From Flammeovirgaceae bacterium (GTDB taxonomy: Bacteria > Bacteroidota > Bacteroidia > Cytophagales > Cyclobacteriaceae): DNA of 64,000 nucleotides. Each line of letters opens with the position of its first letter. Position 1 is the first letter of the stretch. Shown here piece by piece: positions 32,647 to 42,074 of this stretch. Position numbers and translations under genes: made by a program. The stretch lies in the NCBI GenBank assembly GCA_016709845.1, contig JADJMA010000063.1, positions 1 through 64,000 of the forward strand, given 5' to 3'. The notes below the pieces were generated by a model that ran no database searches, had not been told where the DNA came from, and was given only the letters and a program-made list of their open reading frames with translations.

Positions 32647-34059
32647 TTAGTAGGGAACCTCAACAATTACTTTTAATAAATCACCTTGCTTAAAAATTTT
32701 ATCTTCTGAAATTCCATTGATGGCGGCTATTAATTTTGTAGCATATAGATTTTGTGATCGGTCGCAAATCTCTTTTAAGGTTTCACCATCAGTCGCTTCC
32801 ACCACACGAATTATTTGTTTTGTTATTTCCTTTCTTTCCTGAATAGATAAGGATGTAAAACTTTCCATGCTTGATATTAAAATAGTTTCGAACCCGGGGA
32901 CTGCACTTCCCAAAATTCGGTATATGATTCCTTCATATTCTACCCAAAGAACTTTTATTGTTTGCTTTGATCGGTCCCGACTTTGTGTAAAGGAAATCTG
33001 GCTTGCTGTTAGTCCATTGATTTTGTCAGAATTAACATCAATGGAAACACCAGTTTTTTTCTTGAAAGCATCTGCAAACGCAGTCGCACCTTCCTTAGCC
33101 GACTTTGCCTTGGGTTCAATTTCCAACATCATCATAACCGATTGTGTAGTGTCTACAGCAATAATATTTGAAGGAGTATTTTGATGCAGCCACTTAGAAG
33201 GCACACTTATTTTAAACTTAAGGTCGGGATGAATAAACCAATCTCCTTTAAATACTCCTTGGCCTGGATTTTCGCCAACGATTACACCATCTAATGCTTT
33301 TAAAAAATCGTTCTTTGTTTTAAATATTTTGGTCGATTGGGCAACAGTTAATTGGGCAGATTCTTTTTTGATCCGCGATACGCGATCGGGTGTATATGGG
33401 TGGTCATTCAAATAGCCTGCCTTTTCTTTCTCACCCGTAAAAACTTCAATCGATCTATTAAGAGTGGATAAAATGTCACCCAGGGCATCAGGCTGGTATC
33501 CACTTTTTGCTGAAAGTTGAACGCCCAAGGCATCGGCTTCATATTCATCCTTGCGGCTATGCGAGGCCATCACGGCTTCTCCGCCTTTACTTAAGGGAGA
33601 AAATATTTTAGAAATGCCATCACCGGCAACTGCACTTGTTAAAATTTCTGGCGCCATTAAAATTCCGGGTACAATACTCTTCTTCCGTTGCTTGATGGAA
33701 TGTCTGTCATTGGAGTGAATGATTTCGTGCCCCATTACACCCGCCAATTCATCTTCGCTATTGGCCAATATCAAAATACCTCGTGTAAAACAGACATACC
33801 CGCCTGGTAGGGCAAATGCGTTGGGTACGGCTAAATCAACAATAAAAAATTCGTAAGGAAATGGATGTGTTGACAGATTACTGACCAGATGATTTCCAAT
33901 ACTGGAAATAATTTTTGTTTTAGATGAATCCTGGTAGATGCCCATAGTTGCCGCAACTGCTGCCATTCCTTCGGCACCTATCTTACGATCAACCGAGTAA
34001 TCCTGAGAAAAGGAAATGATGGAATGCGCTGACAAAAGCAGAAATAGAAATAGTTTCAT
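32647..34059 (-). CDS. M48 family metalloprotease with C-terminal LysM-like tail
   Basis: Intact, 470 residues. Signal peptide LFLFLLLSAHSIISFSQ. The zinc site HEIIHSNDRH and third ligand region DEYEADALGV mark the M48 peptidase domain (residues ~25-240). The middle is a beta-rich domain of unknown role, and the end (ATDGETLKEICDR ... NGISEDKIFKQGDLLKVIV) resembles the compact tail of periplasmic BepA/LoiP-like proteins. Likely a periplasmic chaperone-protease for outer membrane protein quality control. Upstream of and in line with the DUF202 gene. Confidence 0.88.
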   Translation of the reverse strand: MKLFLFLLLSAHSIISFSQDYSVDRKIGAEGMAAVAATMGIYQDSSKTKIISSIGNHLVSNLSTHPFPYEFFIVDLAVPNAFALPGGYVCFTRGILILANSEDELAGVMGHEIIHSNDRHSIKQRKKSIVPGILMAPEILTSAVAGDGISKIFSPLSKGGEAVMASHSRKDEYEADALGVQLSAKSGYQPDALGDILSTLNRSIEVFTGEKEKAGYLNDHPYTPDRVSRIKKESAQLTVAQSTKIFKTKNDFLKALDGVIVGENPGQGVFKGDWFIHPDLKFKISVPSKWLHQNTPSNIIAVDTTQSVMMMLEIEPKAKSAKEGATAFADAFKKKTGVSIDVNSDKINGLTASQISFTQSRDRSKQTIKVLWVEYEGIIYRILGSAVPGFETILISSMESFTSLSIQERKEITKQIIRVVEATDGETLKEICDRSQNLYATKLIAAINGISEDKIFKQGDLLKVIVEVPY

Positions 34060-34111
34060 TACTGGATATTTCTCCGCAAGATAAAAAACAACCTGTAATA
34101 TTATAAAGTCA

Positions 34112-34508
34112 TTACCCGTATTTGAATGCTTCCAAATTGGTTTGGCCCTTACCGATAAATTTTTTAATCAACAATTTAAACTGAATTATGTCTGCCCTAT
34201 TCTCGCGCTGTAATTTTTTGATTAGGTCGGTCTGGGATGGATTTGATTTTCTGATAGTATGAATAACAATCGCTTTATCGTGCCAACTCCCGATTAAAGC
34301 GTCACTTTGTTTGAAAAAACGATCAATTAATTGCTTTTGATTTTTAATACGGAGTAGATAATAGATATCCTTCATCAACTTTCGCATCGTATGAAGTTCC
34401 TCAACTTTGAAGGTAGGCAACAAGCAACGCTTAAGTTCTTTGTTTTTCTTACGGAGGTATCGCTTGTAGGCACAGGATTTTACTTTTTCAATTTCCTTTA
34501 AAAATCAA
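34112..34508 (-). pseudogene. CHAD-domain protein, 5'-truncated remnant
   Basis: An open frame of about 130 codons without an ATG. It has the CHAD pattern of paired basic helices: LHTMRKLMKDIYYLL (His and Arg facing polyphosphate) and ALIGSWHDKAIVIHTI. CHAD proteins normally have 250-300 residues, so only the C-terminal half is here; reading upstream meets a TGA near 34509. CHAD domains bind polyphosphate. The truncation joins directly to a barrel-like C-terminal peptide at 34498-34557, which argues for a real deletion rather than a base error. Confidence 0.6.
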
Positions 34509-34557
34509 ACAGATAGGTGAAGGTAAGGACATCTTGTTGCCTGTCGTAATTTAAAGT
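34498..34557 (-). pseudogene. Tail fragment resembling an outer membrane barrel C-terminus
   Basis: Nineteen codons read NYDRQQDVLTFTYLFDF and then TAA at 34498, the typical final strand of an outer membrane barrel with terminal Phe. A TGA precedes it at 34558-34560, so nothing of the rest is present. It overlaps the broken end of the CHAD remnant. Short, so it could be chance, but the alternating pattern and terminal aromatic residue are characteristic. Confidence 0.3.
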
Positions 34558-34625
34558 TCACATCACTACATGATTTATATCATTGTTAATTTAATGGGTG
34601 TAGATGAATTTGGTGAAAGACAAAA

Positions 34626-36161
34626 TTGAATCCCGTGAAAACCACAAGCTTATATTCCCTGAAAGTGACAAAAGAAAGTTTCCACTTTCAGTTGGCTACT
34701 ATTGTTGAAGAAATGGAGGAAGTGGAAGGTCAATTTGCACGACAAGTTTCACAACTTCACGATAACTTCAAACTGAGTGGCTCGAATCTGATACATTATC
34801 TCGTATTGAGAAGTAAGGAAATCCGAGAGGCGCAAGAGTATCTGCACCATATCGGGTTATCATCGTTAACCAATTCAGAAAGTCACACATTAAGTCAGGT
34901 ATTAAATGTACTAGGTTGGCTCAATCATACGCATGGAACGGTAAAGGCACCAGTATGTGATTTTGAAACAACATCCAAGTTACGACTTATCCATGAACAA
35001 TTGCTTGGTGTTTTCCGATACAAGATCGTCCATATTATGGTTACATTTTCCTCCGAACTAATGCGGGATCGTATGATTGTCGAGAGATGCTCAATGAAGG
35101 AATGTCGGTGGCACGAATTAACTGCACATGATAATCAAGAGGTATGGTTGAAAATGATTGAGGTGCTTAAGAAGGCTATTGCCAAAACCGGTAAAAATTG
35201 CAAAGTGTATATGGATCTGGGTGGCCCAAAAATCAGGATTCGATTGATAGAAGCCCGAAAGAAAAAGGAGTGCTTGGAGCTTCCTGTTTCAGAAGGAAAG
35301 GAACTTATTTTATGCCCAATACCAGGCGCTGAAACAGAGGAGACGAAGAAAAGGCGCGATCGCGATATCTTATATATTGAGCCTAAGGAGATTATCACCA
35401 TGGTGAAACGAGGTGAGCATATCTATTTTGATGATGGAAAGTTTGAAGCAAAGGTTATCGAAAAAGAGAACGACTATGTGGTCGTTAAAATAATCAGGAT
35501 ATCAACTAAGAAACCATTGTTAAAACCTCAGAAGGGAATCAACCTTCCCGATTCCGATTTATTAATTCCAGCTCTTACTGAAGAAGATAAAAGCAACATC
35601 TCTTTTATCTGTCTACATGCAGACATGGTTGGATATTCTTTTGTCAGTTCTCCAGAGGATATAGAATTGTTACGGGATGAAATCACTAAATATGCAATCC
35701 ATCACAGACCAGCTATCATTCTTAAGATCGAGCGACTTTCTGCGGTACAAAATCTGCCTGCCTTAATCATGAACGGAATGAAGGATGAGGTGCTAGGAGT
35801 AATGATTGCACGCGGTGACCTGGCTGTCGAAATCGGATTTGAACGACTTAGCGAAATTCAGGAAGAGATATTATGGATTTGTGAAGCAGCGCATGTACCG
35901 GTGATTTGGGCTACACAAGTGTTAGAGACACTTAATAAAACCGGTTATACCACACGTTCAGAGATTACAGATGCCGCTATGGGCGTGAGGTCGGAATGCG
36001 TGATGCTTAATAAGGGTCGTTACATTGTTAAAACTATCAAAACACTTGGTGATATTCTTACCCGGCAGTTAGGCCATATAAACAAAAGCGATATATCATG
36101 CGCCCGCTTGGAATTGCAAAGACATTTATTCAAAACCAATCGCATTAAAAGCGCCAGATAA
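34626..36161 (+). CDS. Pyruvate kinase-like protein with N-terminal helical extension
   Basis: About 511 codons from TTG 34626 (an ATG at 34604 in another frame is possible if an indel is present). Residues 1-135 form a helical extension (IHYLVLRSKEIREAQEYLHH, HIGLSSLTNSESH). The barrel has VYMDLGGPKIR, KGINLPDSDLLIPALTEEDK, the catalytic ILKIERLSAV, IARGDLAVEIGFERL and TRSEITDAAMGVRSECVMLNKG. The canonical C-terminal regulatory domain is absent. The frame reads nonsense at 35081-35128; the neighbouring frame there gives REMLNEGMSVARINC, the expected substrate-site strand, so a 1-base and a 2-base deletion compensate each other. Ala replaces the canonical Ser of the NxSHG motif. This clade's true reaction is not settled. 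Confidence 0.85.
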   Translation: MNPVKTTSLYSLKVTKESFHFQLATIVEEMEEVEGQFARQVSQLHDNFKLSGSNLIHYLVLRSKEIREAQEYLHHIGLSSLTNSESHTLSQVLNVLGWLNHTHGTVKAPVCDFETTSKLRLIHEQLLGVFRYKIVHIMVTFSSELMRDRMIVERCSMKECRWHELTAHDNQEVWLKMIEVLKKAIAKTGKNCKVYMDLGGPKIRIRLIEARKKKECLELPVSEGKELILCPIPGAETEETKKRRDRDILYIEPKEIITMVKRGEHIYFDDGKFEAKVIEKENDYVVVKIIRISTKKPLLKPQKGINLPDSDLLIPALTEEDKSNISFICLHADMVGYSFVSSPEDIELLRDEITKYAIHHRPAIILKIERLSAVQNLPALIMNGMKDEVLGVMIARGDLAVEIGFERLSEIQEEILWICEAAHVPVIWATQVLETLNKTGYTTRSEITDAAMGVRSECVMLNKGRYIVKTIKTLGDILTRQLGHINKSDISCARLELQRHLFKTNRIKSAR

Positions 36162-36175
36162 CGTATCTTCGTTCA

Positions 36176-37846
36176 ATGAGATTCTCTTTTGCTAGAAATT
36201 TGAAAACGTGTGTGATAGTTCTGGCATGCACAGGATTAACTAAAGCCGTAAACTCTCAGGCTTTAACGTCTTCCAACCTGCCCATCATTGTAATCAATAC
36301 AAATGGTCAAACAATTTTGGATGACCCCAAAATTTCAGCTTCAATGGGTATCATTGATAATGGACCAGGTGTCGCAAACTATTCATCAGATCTTTTAGTA
36401 ATTATGAAGGTAAAATTGGAATAGAAATTCGAGGCTCGTCTTCGCAAATGTTTCAAAAAACAGTTTGGTATTGAATTACGGGATGATGCGGGAGAAGGTA
36501 TTAATGCTTCTTTGTTGGGTATGCCTTCCGAAGAAGATTGGGTGCTTTTTGCACCTTATAACGATAAGAGTTTGATGCGTGATGCCCTTGCGTATAAGTT
36601 AGGTCGTGACTTAGGTCAATATGCACCACGTACCCGTTTTTGTGAAGTAATAATTAATGATATTTATCAGGGGGTTTATGTGTTGATCGAAAAAATAAAA
36701 CGCGATAAGAATCGGGTTGACATTAATAAACTTAATCCAGATGAAAACTCTGGCGATAATCTGACGGGAGGGTATATAATTAAAATAGATAAATCGACAG
36801 GAAGTGGTAGCGGAGGCTGGACTTCTACCTATCCACCCCCGGGCCGTAACGGAAATCAAACCATTTATTTTCAATATGATTACCCTAAAGATGTCGACAT
36901 CACCAGCCAGCAGAAAACCTATATTCAACAATACATTTCAAATTTTGAAGGAACACTTGCCCGAAATGATTTTACAGATCCCGTTCAAGGTTATGCTCGC
37001 TATATCGATGTTAATTCGTTCATTGATTTCTTTATTGCCAATGAGGTGAGTAAAAAGGTAGATGGATATCGGTTAAGTACCTATCTGCATAAGCAAAAGG
37101 ATTCAGATGGCGGTAAGTTGCGCATGGGGCCTATCTGGGATTTTAATCTTGGGTTTGGTAATGCAAATTATTGTACGCAGGGAAATCCGGAAGGTTGGGT
37201 TACCGCCTTCAATGATATTTGTCCACAAGATTATTGGTTGATTCCATTTTGGTGGAATAAACTTATTCAGGATGGCCATTATAGAAGTGAATTAGCCTCC
37301 CGTTGGGTTTTTCTAAGGTCAAATAAATTTGCAACTTCTAAAATCAACGCGTATATCGATTCGGTATACAATGTGCTTAATACAGTTTTACCGGGTGAAT
37401 CGACAAGTGCTCAACAACGTAATTTTCAAGTCTGGCCTGTTCTGGGTCAATACGTTTGGCCTAACTATTATGTGGGGTCATCTTTCATTGATGAAGTGAA
37501 CTGGTTAAAAAACTGGGTTACAAATCGAATGAATTGGCTCGATGTAAATATGCCTTCCGTGATCACCGAAGTAAATGAAGTCAGCGAAAGCATTAAAGTC
37601 ACTGCGTTTCCAAATCCGTTCCAAAAGGAGATTACGTTTGAGTATTCACTTAATGGAGCAGGTACTGTTGAGATTAAATTTTTTAATTTGCTTGGACAGA
37701 TGATTTTGACAGCCCGTGAAAGTCATACGGAAGCAGGTAGATATCAATTGACTTTGAAAACGGAAGCTTTACCGGCCGGTTCTTATTATTATAAGGCAAC
37801 ATCCGGAACTGAGTTTATCTCTGGTAAGATTATAAAGGGGGAGTGA
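36176..37846 (+). CDS. CotH kinase family protein with T9SS sorting tail
   Basis: About 556 codons; frame changes near 36403 and 36458, both in A-rich runs. Signal peptide at residues 1-28. The CotH fold carries EIRGSSSQMF, DWVLFAPYNDKSLMRDALAYKL, GVYVLIEKIKRDKNRV and the metal-binding GPIWDFNLGFGN, all key to protein-kinase-like CotH enzymes. Residues ~470-556 form a type A T9SS sorting domain (VTAFPNPFQKEITFEY ... ISGKIIKGE), so it is exported through the type IX system and probably surface bound. The substrate, if it phosphorylates one, is unknown. Starts 14 bp after the pyruvate kinase-like gene. Confidence 0.88.
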
Positions 37847-37961
37847 GGCTAGTGACTTTGAGTTAAGCATACCTACAAATTTTCTTCTAATTCGTAAAAG
37901 CAGACTATGATTATTCGATTATTGTAAGCAATTTAATGCCTCAATAATCTTAAGAACGATC

Positions 37962-39281
37962 ATGCATAACCGTAGAGAATTTATTAAGCAATCCGCTCTG
38001 GCCGGTGCGGGCATATTCCTCGCACCATCTTTGTTTGGCAGAACAATTTCTCAGAGTGAAAAAGTTGTAATTGGCGTAGTAGGCACGAACAGCCGTGGCC
38101 TTTATTTGGCAACCTTGCTGGCCAAATTGCCTGATGTTGAGATTGGTTATATCTGCGATGTAGATGCTAATGTATTAAGTAAGACTATCAGTTCGATTGA
38201 AAAGCAAACGGGTAAGAAGCCGAAAGGATATTCAGATGTCCGCAAGCTGTTGGAAGAAAAGGATCTCGATGCGGTTGTAATAGCCACCCCCGACCATTGG
38301 CATGCTCCTGCCACACTTATGGCGTTGAAAGCAGGGAAACATATATATGTTGAAAAGCCTTGTTCGCATAACCCGGCAGAAGGAGAGATACTGGTTGCAG
38401 CAGCATCGAAATACAACAAGCTTGTGCAAATGGGTAATCAACGCAGATCCTTTCCGCGCATGAACGAAGCGGTGGCAGCCTTACAAAGTGGAGTTATTGG
38501 TAGGGTATATTTTGCAAAGGGCTGGTATGCCAATGCCCGCAAGTCAATTGGTGTTGGCAAGGTAGCGCCTGTGCCAGCACATTTAGATTATGAGTTGTGG
38601 CAAGGCCCGGCTCCACGAATGCCCTATAAAGATAATCTCATTCATTACAACTGGCATTGGCACTGGCATTGGGGCACAGGCGAAGCGCTCAATAATGGCA
38701 CGCACGAACTTGACCTCATGCGTTGGGGAATGGGTGTTGATTATCCTACCAAAGTAGTTTCTGCCGGTGGACGTTTTGCATTTAAAGATGATTGGGAAAC
38801 GCCCGATACACAAACTATTACTTACGAATTTGCTAACAATACGGCCATTACCTGGGAAGGAAGAAGCTGTAACGATTACAGTGAATTGCAAAGCGGTCGG
38901 GGAGTAATTTTTTATGGAGAAAAGGGAACTATGGTTATACCGGGTGGAGATGATTATAAAGTGTATGAATTAGGCGGCAAGTTGATTCAGGAAGTGAAGA
39001 CAACCATTCAACAGGTCGATGCTACCAATACTAAAGGAATGGGTGAAAAACTCGATAGCATGCATTTGTTAAATTTTGTTGAGACGGTCAGAGGAAAAAC
39101 AAAACTGAACGCGCCAATCAGCGAAGGACACAAATCAACGTTGCTGCCTCAATTAGGAAATATAGCTTTCCGTTCAGGTCATACTATTTATTGTGATGCC
39201 CAGGGAAGAATAAAAAATGACAAGGAAGCAGATGCTTTATGGAGTCGGGAGTATGAGAAGGGATGGGAAATGAAATTGTAA
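37962..39281 (+). CDS. Gfo/Idh/MocA oxidoreductase with Tat-type leader
   Basis: Intact, 439 residues. The leader NRREFIKQSALAGAGIFLAP has the twin arginine and small-residue run of Tat substrates, so the folded, cofactor-loaded enzyme is exported. Rossmann motif GVVGTNSRGLYLA, the DAVVIATPDHWHAP strand and the VEKPCSHN motif with the catalytic Lys are present; the C-terminal sheet includes NGTHELDLMRWGMGV. Such exported enzymes oxidise C3 of glycosides or convert sugars in the periplasm. First gene of a 6-kb plus-strand group with DUF1080, UxaC, a second Gfo/Idh and an SDR. Confidence 0.9.
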   Translation: MHNRREFIKQSALAGAGIFLAPSLFGRTISQSEKVVIGVVGTNSRGLYLATLLAKLPDVEIGYICDVDANVLSKTISSIEKQTGKKPKGYSDVRKLLEEKDLDAVVIATPDHWHAPATLMALKAGKHIYVEKPCSHNPAEGEILVAAASKYNKLVQMGNQRRSFPRMNEAVAALQSGVIGRVYFAKGWYANARKSIGVGKVAPVPAHLDYELWQGPAPRMPYKDNLIHYNWHWHWHWGTGEALNNGTHELDLMRWGMGVDYPTKVVSAGGRFAFKDDWETPDTQTITYEFANNTAITWEGRSCNDYSELQSGRGVIFYGEKGTMVIPGGDDYKVYELGGKLIQEVKTTIQQVDATNTKGMGEKLDSMHLLNFVETVRGKTKLNAPISEGHKSTLLPQLGNIAFRSGHTIYCDAQGRIKNDKEADALWSREYEKGWEMKL

Positions 39282-39303
39282 ATGTTTCTTAATTGATATT
39301 AAA

Positions 39304-40656
39304 ATGAGAAAAATTTTATGTCTGATAATTTTTTGTTTTGTTCTGCAGTCTCTGCCTGCAAATGCGTTTCCTCCTAAAGAAAAATGGATTAGCTTGTTTA
39401 ATGGCAAAGATCTGGCCGGTTGGAAACTGGTGAATGGCAAGGCTAAGTATGAGGTAGTGGATGGGATGATTGTTGGAACTTGCGTAAAGGATTCGCCAAA
39501 TTCTTTTCTTGCCGTTGACAAGGAGTATGGAGATTTTATTCTGGAACTTCAGATAAAGATAGACGCTGGCATAAACTCAGGGATTCAGTTCCGCAGTTTA
39601 CAAAAACCAGAAAATGGTCGTGTTAATGGTTATCAGATGGAAGTGGATCACCGCAAGGAACGCAGTTGGTCAGGGGGAATTTATGATGAAGCCCGAAGAG
39701 GTTGGCTGTATCCCTTGGAATTAAATCCATCCGCCAAGCAAGCTTACAAATGGGGTGATTGGAATACGTATCGGATTGAATGTATCGGCTCCACTATTCG
39801 AACTTGGGTAAATGATATTCCCGCAGCTTATTTAATTGATGATGCTTCCTTGAAAGGATTAATAGCGTTGCAGGTTCATGCAGTATATGATGCAGAAGGA
39901 GAGGGCAAGAAAACCTATTGGAAAAACATTCGCATTCAAACTGAAAACCTTCAGGCCCGACCACTAACGGATATCACTGTTGTTAATCTGGTACCTAACA
40001 CGTTATCTCCTTTAGAAAAGCAACAGGGCTATCGATTGTTGTGGGATGGAAAAACCACTACCGGTTGGCGAGGTGCCTTTAAAGATGCTTTTCCTGCTAA
40101 AGGCTGGGAAATTAAAGATGGCATATGGTCTGTGCTTCCTTCGAATGGTGGTGAGTCTGTTAACGGAGGAGATATAGTTACTGTGGAAAGTTTCGGTGCG
40201 TTCGAATTAACCTTTGATTTTAAGTTTACAGAAGGCGCAAACAGCGGAGTAAAATATTTTGTTGATGAAAAATATCTTTCAAAAGGCTCTGCAATAGGGT
40301 TAGAGTATCAGATTCTGGATGATGAAAGACATCCGGATGCTAAAGCAGGCGTGGTGGGAAACAGAACGTTAGGTTCGCTCTACGATTTAATTCCTTCGCT
40401 GAAAATTCAGGATAATCCCCGAACATGGAATGAAGGGCGTATTGTTGTGCATCCTGATAATCACATCGAACACTGGTTGAACGGTAGGAAGATTGTTGAG
40501 TATCAACGCGGAACACCCATCTATTACGCTTTAGTGGCCCGCAGTAAGTTTAGTGTTTGGGAAGGTTTTGGTATGGCTGAAAAGGGTCACATTCTTTTAC
40601 AGGATCATGGCAATGCCGTATCTTTTCGAAGCATAAAAATCCGTGTCTTAGATTAA
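39304..40656 (+). CDS. Double DUF1080 (3-keto-disaccharide hydrolase) protein
   Basis: Intact, 450 residues with signal peptide LCLIIFCFVLQSLPANA. Two DUF1080 lectin-like domains in tandem: domain 1 (residues ~25-215) from WISLFNGKDLAGWKLV, domain 2 (~235-450) from RLLWDGKTTTGWRGAF. Each has the family GDFILELQIKI / GAFELTFDFKF and NSGIQFRS / NSGVKYFV strands. DUF1080 proteins were recently linked to cleavage of 3-keto-glycosides made by C3 oxidation. Following the Tat-type Gfo/Idh by 22 bp, the pair fits oxidation and then cleavage of a glycoside in the periplasm. Confidence 0.9.
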   Translation: MRKILCLIIFCFVLQSLPANAFPPKEKWISLFNGKDLAGWKLVNGKAKYEVVDGMIVGTCVKDSPNSFLAVDKEYGDFILELQIKIDAGINSGIQFRSLQKPENGRVNGYQMEVDHRKERSWSGGIYDEARRGWLYPLELNPSAKQAYKWGDWNTYRIECIGSTIRTWVNDIPAAYLIDDASLKGLIALQVHAVYDAEGEGKKTYWKNIRIQTENLQARPLTDITVVNLVPNTLSPLEKQQGYRLLWDGKTTTGWRGAFKDAFPAKGWEIKDGIWSVLPSNGGESVNGGDIVTVESFGAFELTFDFKFTEGANSGVKYFVDEKYLSKGSAIGLEYQILDDERHPDAKAGVVGNRTLGSLYDLIPSLKIQDNPRTWNEGRIVVHPDNHIEHWLNGRKIVEYQRGTPIYYALVARSKFSVWEGFGMAEKGHILLQDHGNAVSFRSIKIRVLD

Positions 40657-40661
40657 TCCTT

Positions 40662-42074
40662 ATGAGCAAACCCATTTCATTCTTGGGTGAGGATTTCCTG
40701 CTGCACACTGATTCGGCTTGTGAACTCTACCATGATTATGCCAGTACGTGTGCGATCATTGATTATCACAATCATTTATCGCCAAAAGATATTGCAGAGA
40801 ACCGCAAATTTGAAAACCTAACCGCGATTTGGTTAGAAGGCGATCACTACAAATGGCGCGCGATGCGGGCTAACGGAGTAAATGAAAGATTCATTACAGG
40901 AAATGCAGAACCTAAGGAAAAATTTTTAGCCTGGGCGAAAACGGTGCCTGCCACGTTGCGAAATCCACTCTACCACTGGACACACCTCGAATTGAAAAGA
41001 TATTTTGGAGTAGATGAACTTCTTAATGAAAAATCGGCCCCAGAAATTTATAAGCATTGCAATTCAAAACTTCAGCAGAAGGATTTTAAAGTGCAATCTT
41101 TATTGACTGGCATGAAGGTTAAAGTAGTTTGCTCTACTGACGATCCGACCGATTCTCTGAATCACCACAAGGCGATGACATCTCAATCTACTGATCTTAA
41201 GATGCTGCCTACCTTCAGACCCGATAAAGCGTATGCGAGTGGGCATGTGGAGAATTACAATAATTATCTTGATTCATTATCCGAAGTATCGGGTGTTAAG
41301 ATTGAATTATTTGGAGACCTGATAGCTGCATTGAAAAATAGAATAGACTATTTTGATTCTCATGGATGTAAGGCAGCCGACCATGGGTTGGAATGTATTG
41401 GGTATGATGTAAATGGTTGGGAGAAAGGAGAATTAATTTTTAAGAAAATTCGTACGGGCAATCCACTAACAGGCGAAGAACAACAAATACTGCAGGGGGC
41501 GGCCTTGATTGAATTGAGTAAATTGTATCACGAGAAAAACTGGGTGCAACAATTTCACATCGGTGCAATTCGTAATAATAATTCTCGCTTATTAGATAGC
41601 CTGGGGCCTGATACTGGCTTCGATTCTGTCGGTGATTTTTCTCAATCCCGGAATTTGTCTTCCTTCTTGAATAAATTGGATCAGACTAATCAGTTAGCAA
41701 AAACCATTTTGTACAATCTTAATCCAGCCGATAACGAAGTTTTTGCCACCATGACGGCAAATTTTTGTGATGGATCCATTCCCGGAAAAATCCAATGGGG
41801 TTCGGCCTGGTGGTTCCTTGATCAGAAAGATGGGATGGAGAAGCAAATGAATACGCTTTCCAACATGGGTCTTTTGGCAAGGTTTGTCGGTATGGTTACA
41901 GACTCGCGCAGTTTTTTATCTTTTCCGCGTCACGAATATTTTAGACGCGTCTTGTGTAATCTATTAGGAAATGATATTGCCAAAGGTGAGTTACCCAATG
42001 ACCTAAAATTAATCGGCACTATGGTGCAGGATATTTGCTATAATAATGTTAAGAACTATTTCGAATTTGAATAA
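40662..42074 (+). CDS. uxaC: Glucuronate isomerase
   Basis: Intact, 470 residues, the normal UxaC length. Motifs: IIDYHNHLSPKDIAENRKF (metal-binding HxH), IWLEGDHYKWRAMRANGV, GPDTGFDSVGDF and GMVTDSRSFLSFPRHEYFRR. Interconverts D-glucuronate with D-fructuronate (and galacturonate with tagaturonate) in the cytoplasm. Only 5 bp from the DUF1080 gene, and its stop overlaps the ATG of the next gene by one base (TAATG), so translation is coupled. Gives the operon its likely substrate class: uronic acids. Confidence 0.95.
   Translation: MSKPISFLGEDFLLHTDSACELYHDYASTCAIIDYHNHLSPKDIAENRKFENLTAIWLEGDHYKWRAMRANGVNERFITGNAEPKEKFLAWAKTVPATLRNPLYHWTHLELKRYFGVDELLNEKSAPEIYKHCNSKLQQKDFKVQSLLTGMKVKVVCSTDDPTDSLNHHKAMTSQSTDLKMLPTFRPDKAYASGHVENYNNYLDSLSEVSGVKIELFGDLIAALKNRIDYFDSHGCKAADHGLECIGYDVNGWEKGELIFKKIRTGNPLTGEEQQILQGAALIELSKLYHEKNWVQQFHIGAIRNNNSRLLDSLGPDTGFDSVGDFSQSRNLSSFLNKLDQTNQLAKTILYNLNPADNEVFATMTANFCDGSIPGKIQWGSAWWFLDQKDGMEKQMNTLSNMGLLARFVGMVTDSRSFLSFPRHEYFRRVLCNLLGNDIAKGELPNDLKLIGTMVQDICYNNVKNYFEFE

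Noticed and set aside
38583..38891. Minus-strand ORF over the Gfo/Idh gene
   Set aside because: Antisense to an intact oxidoreductase; no motif.
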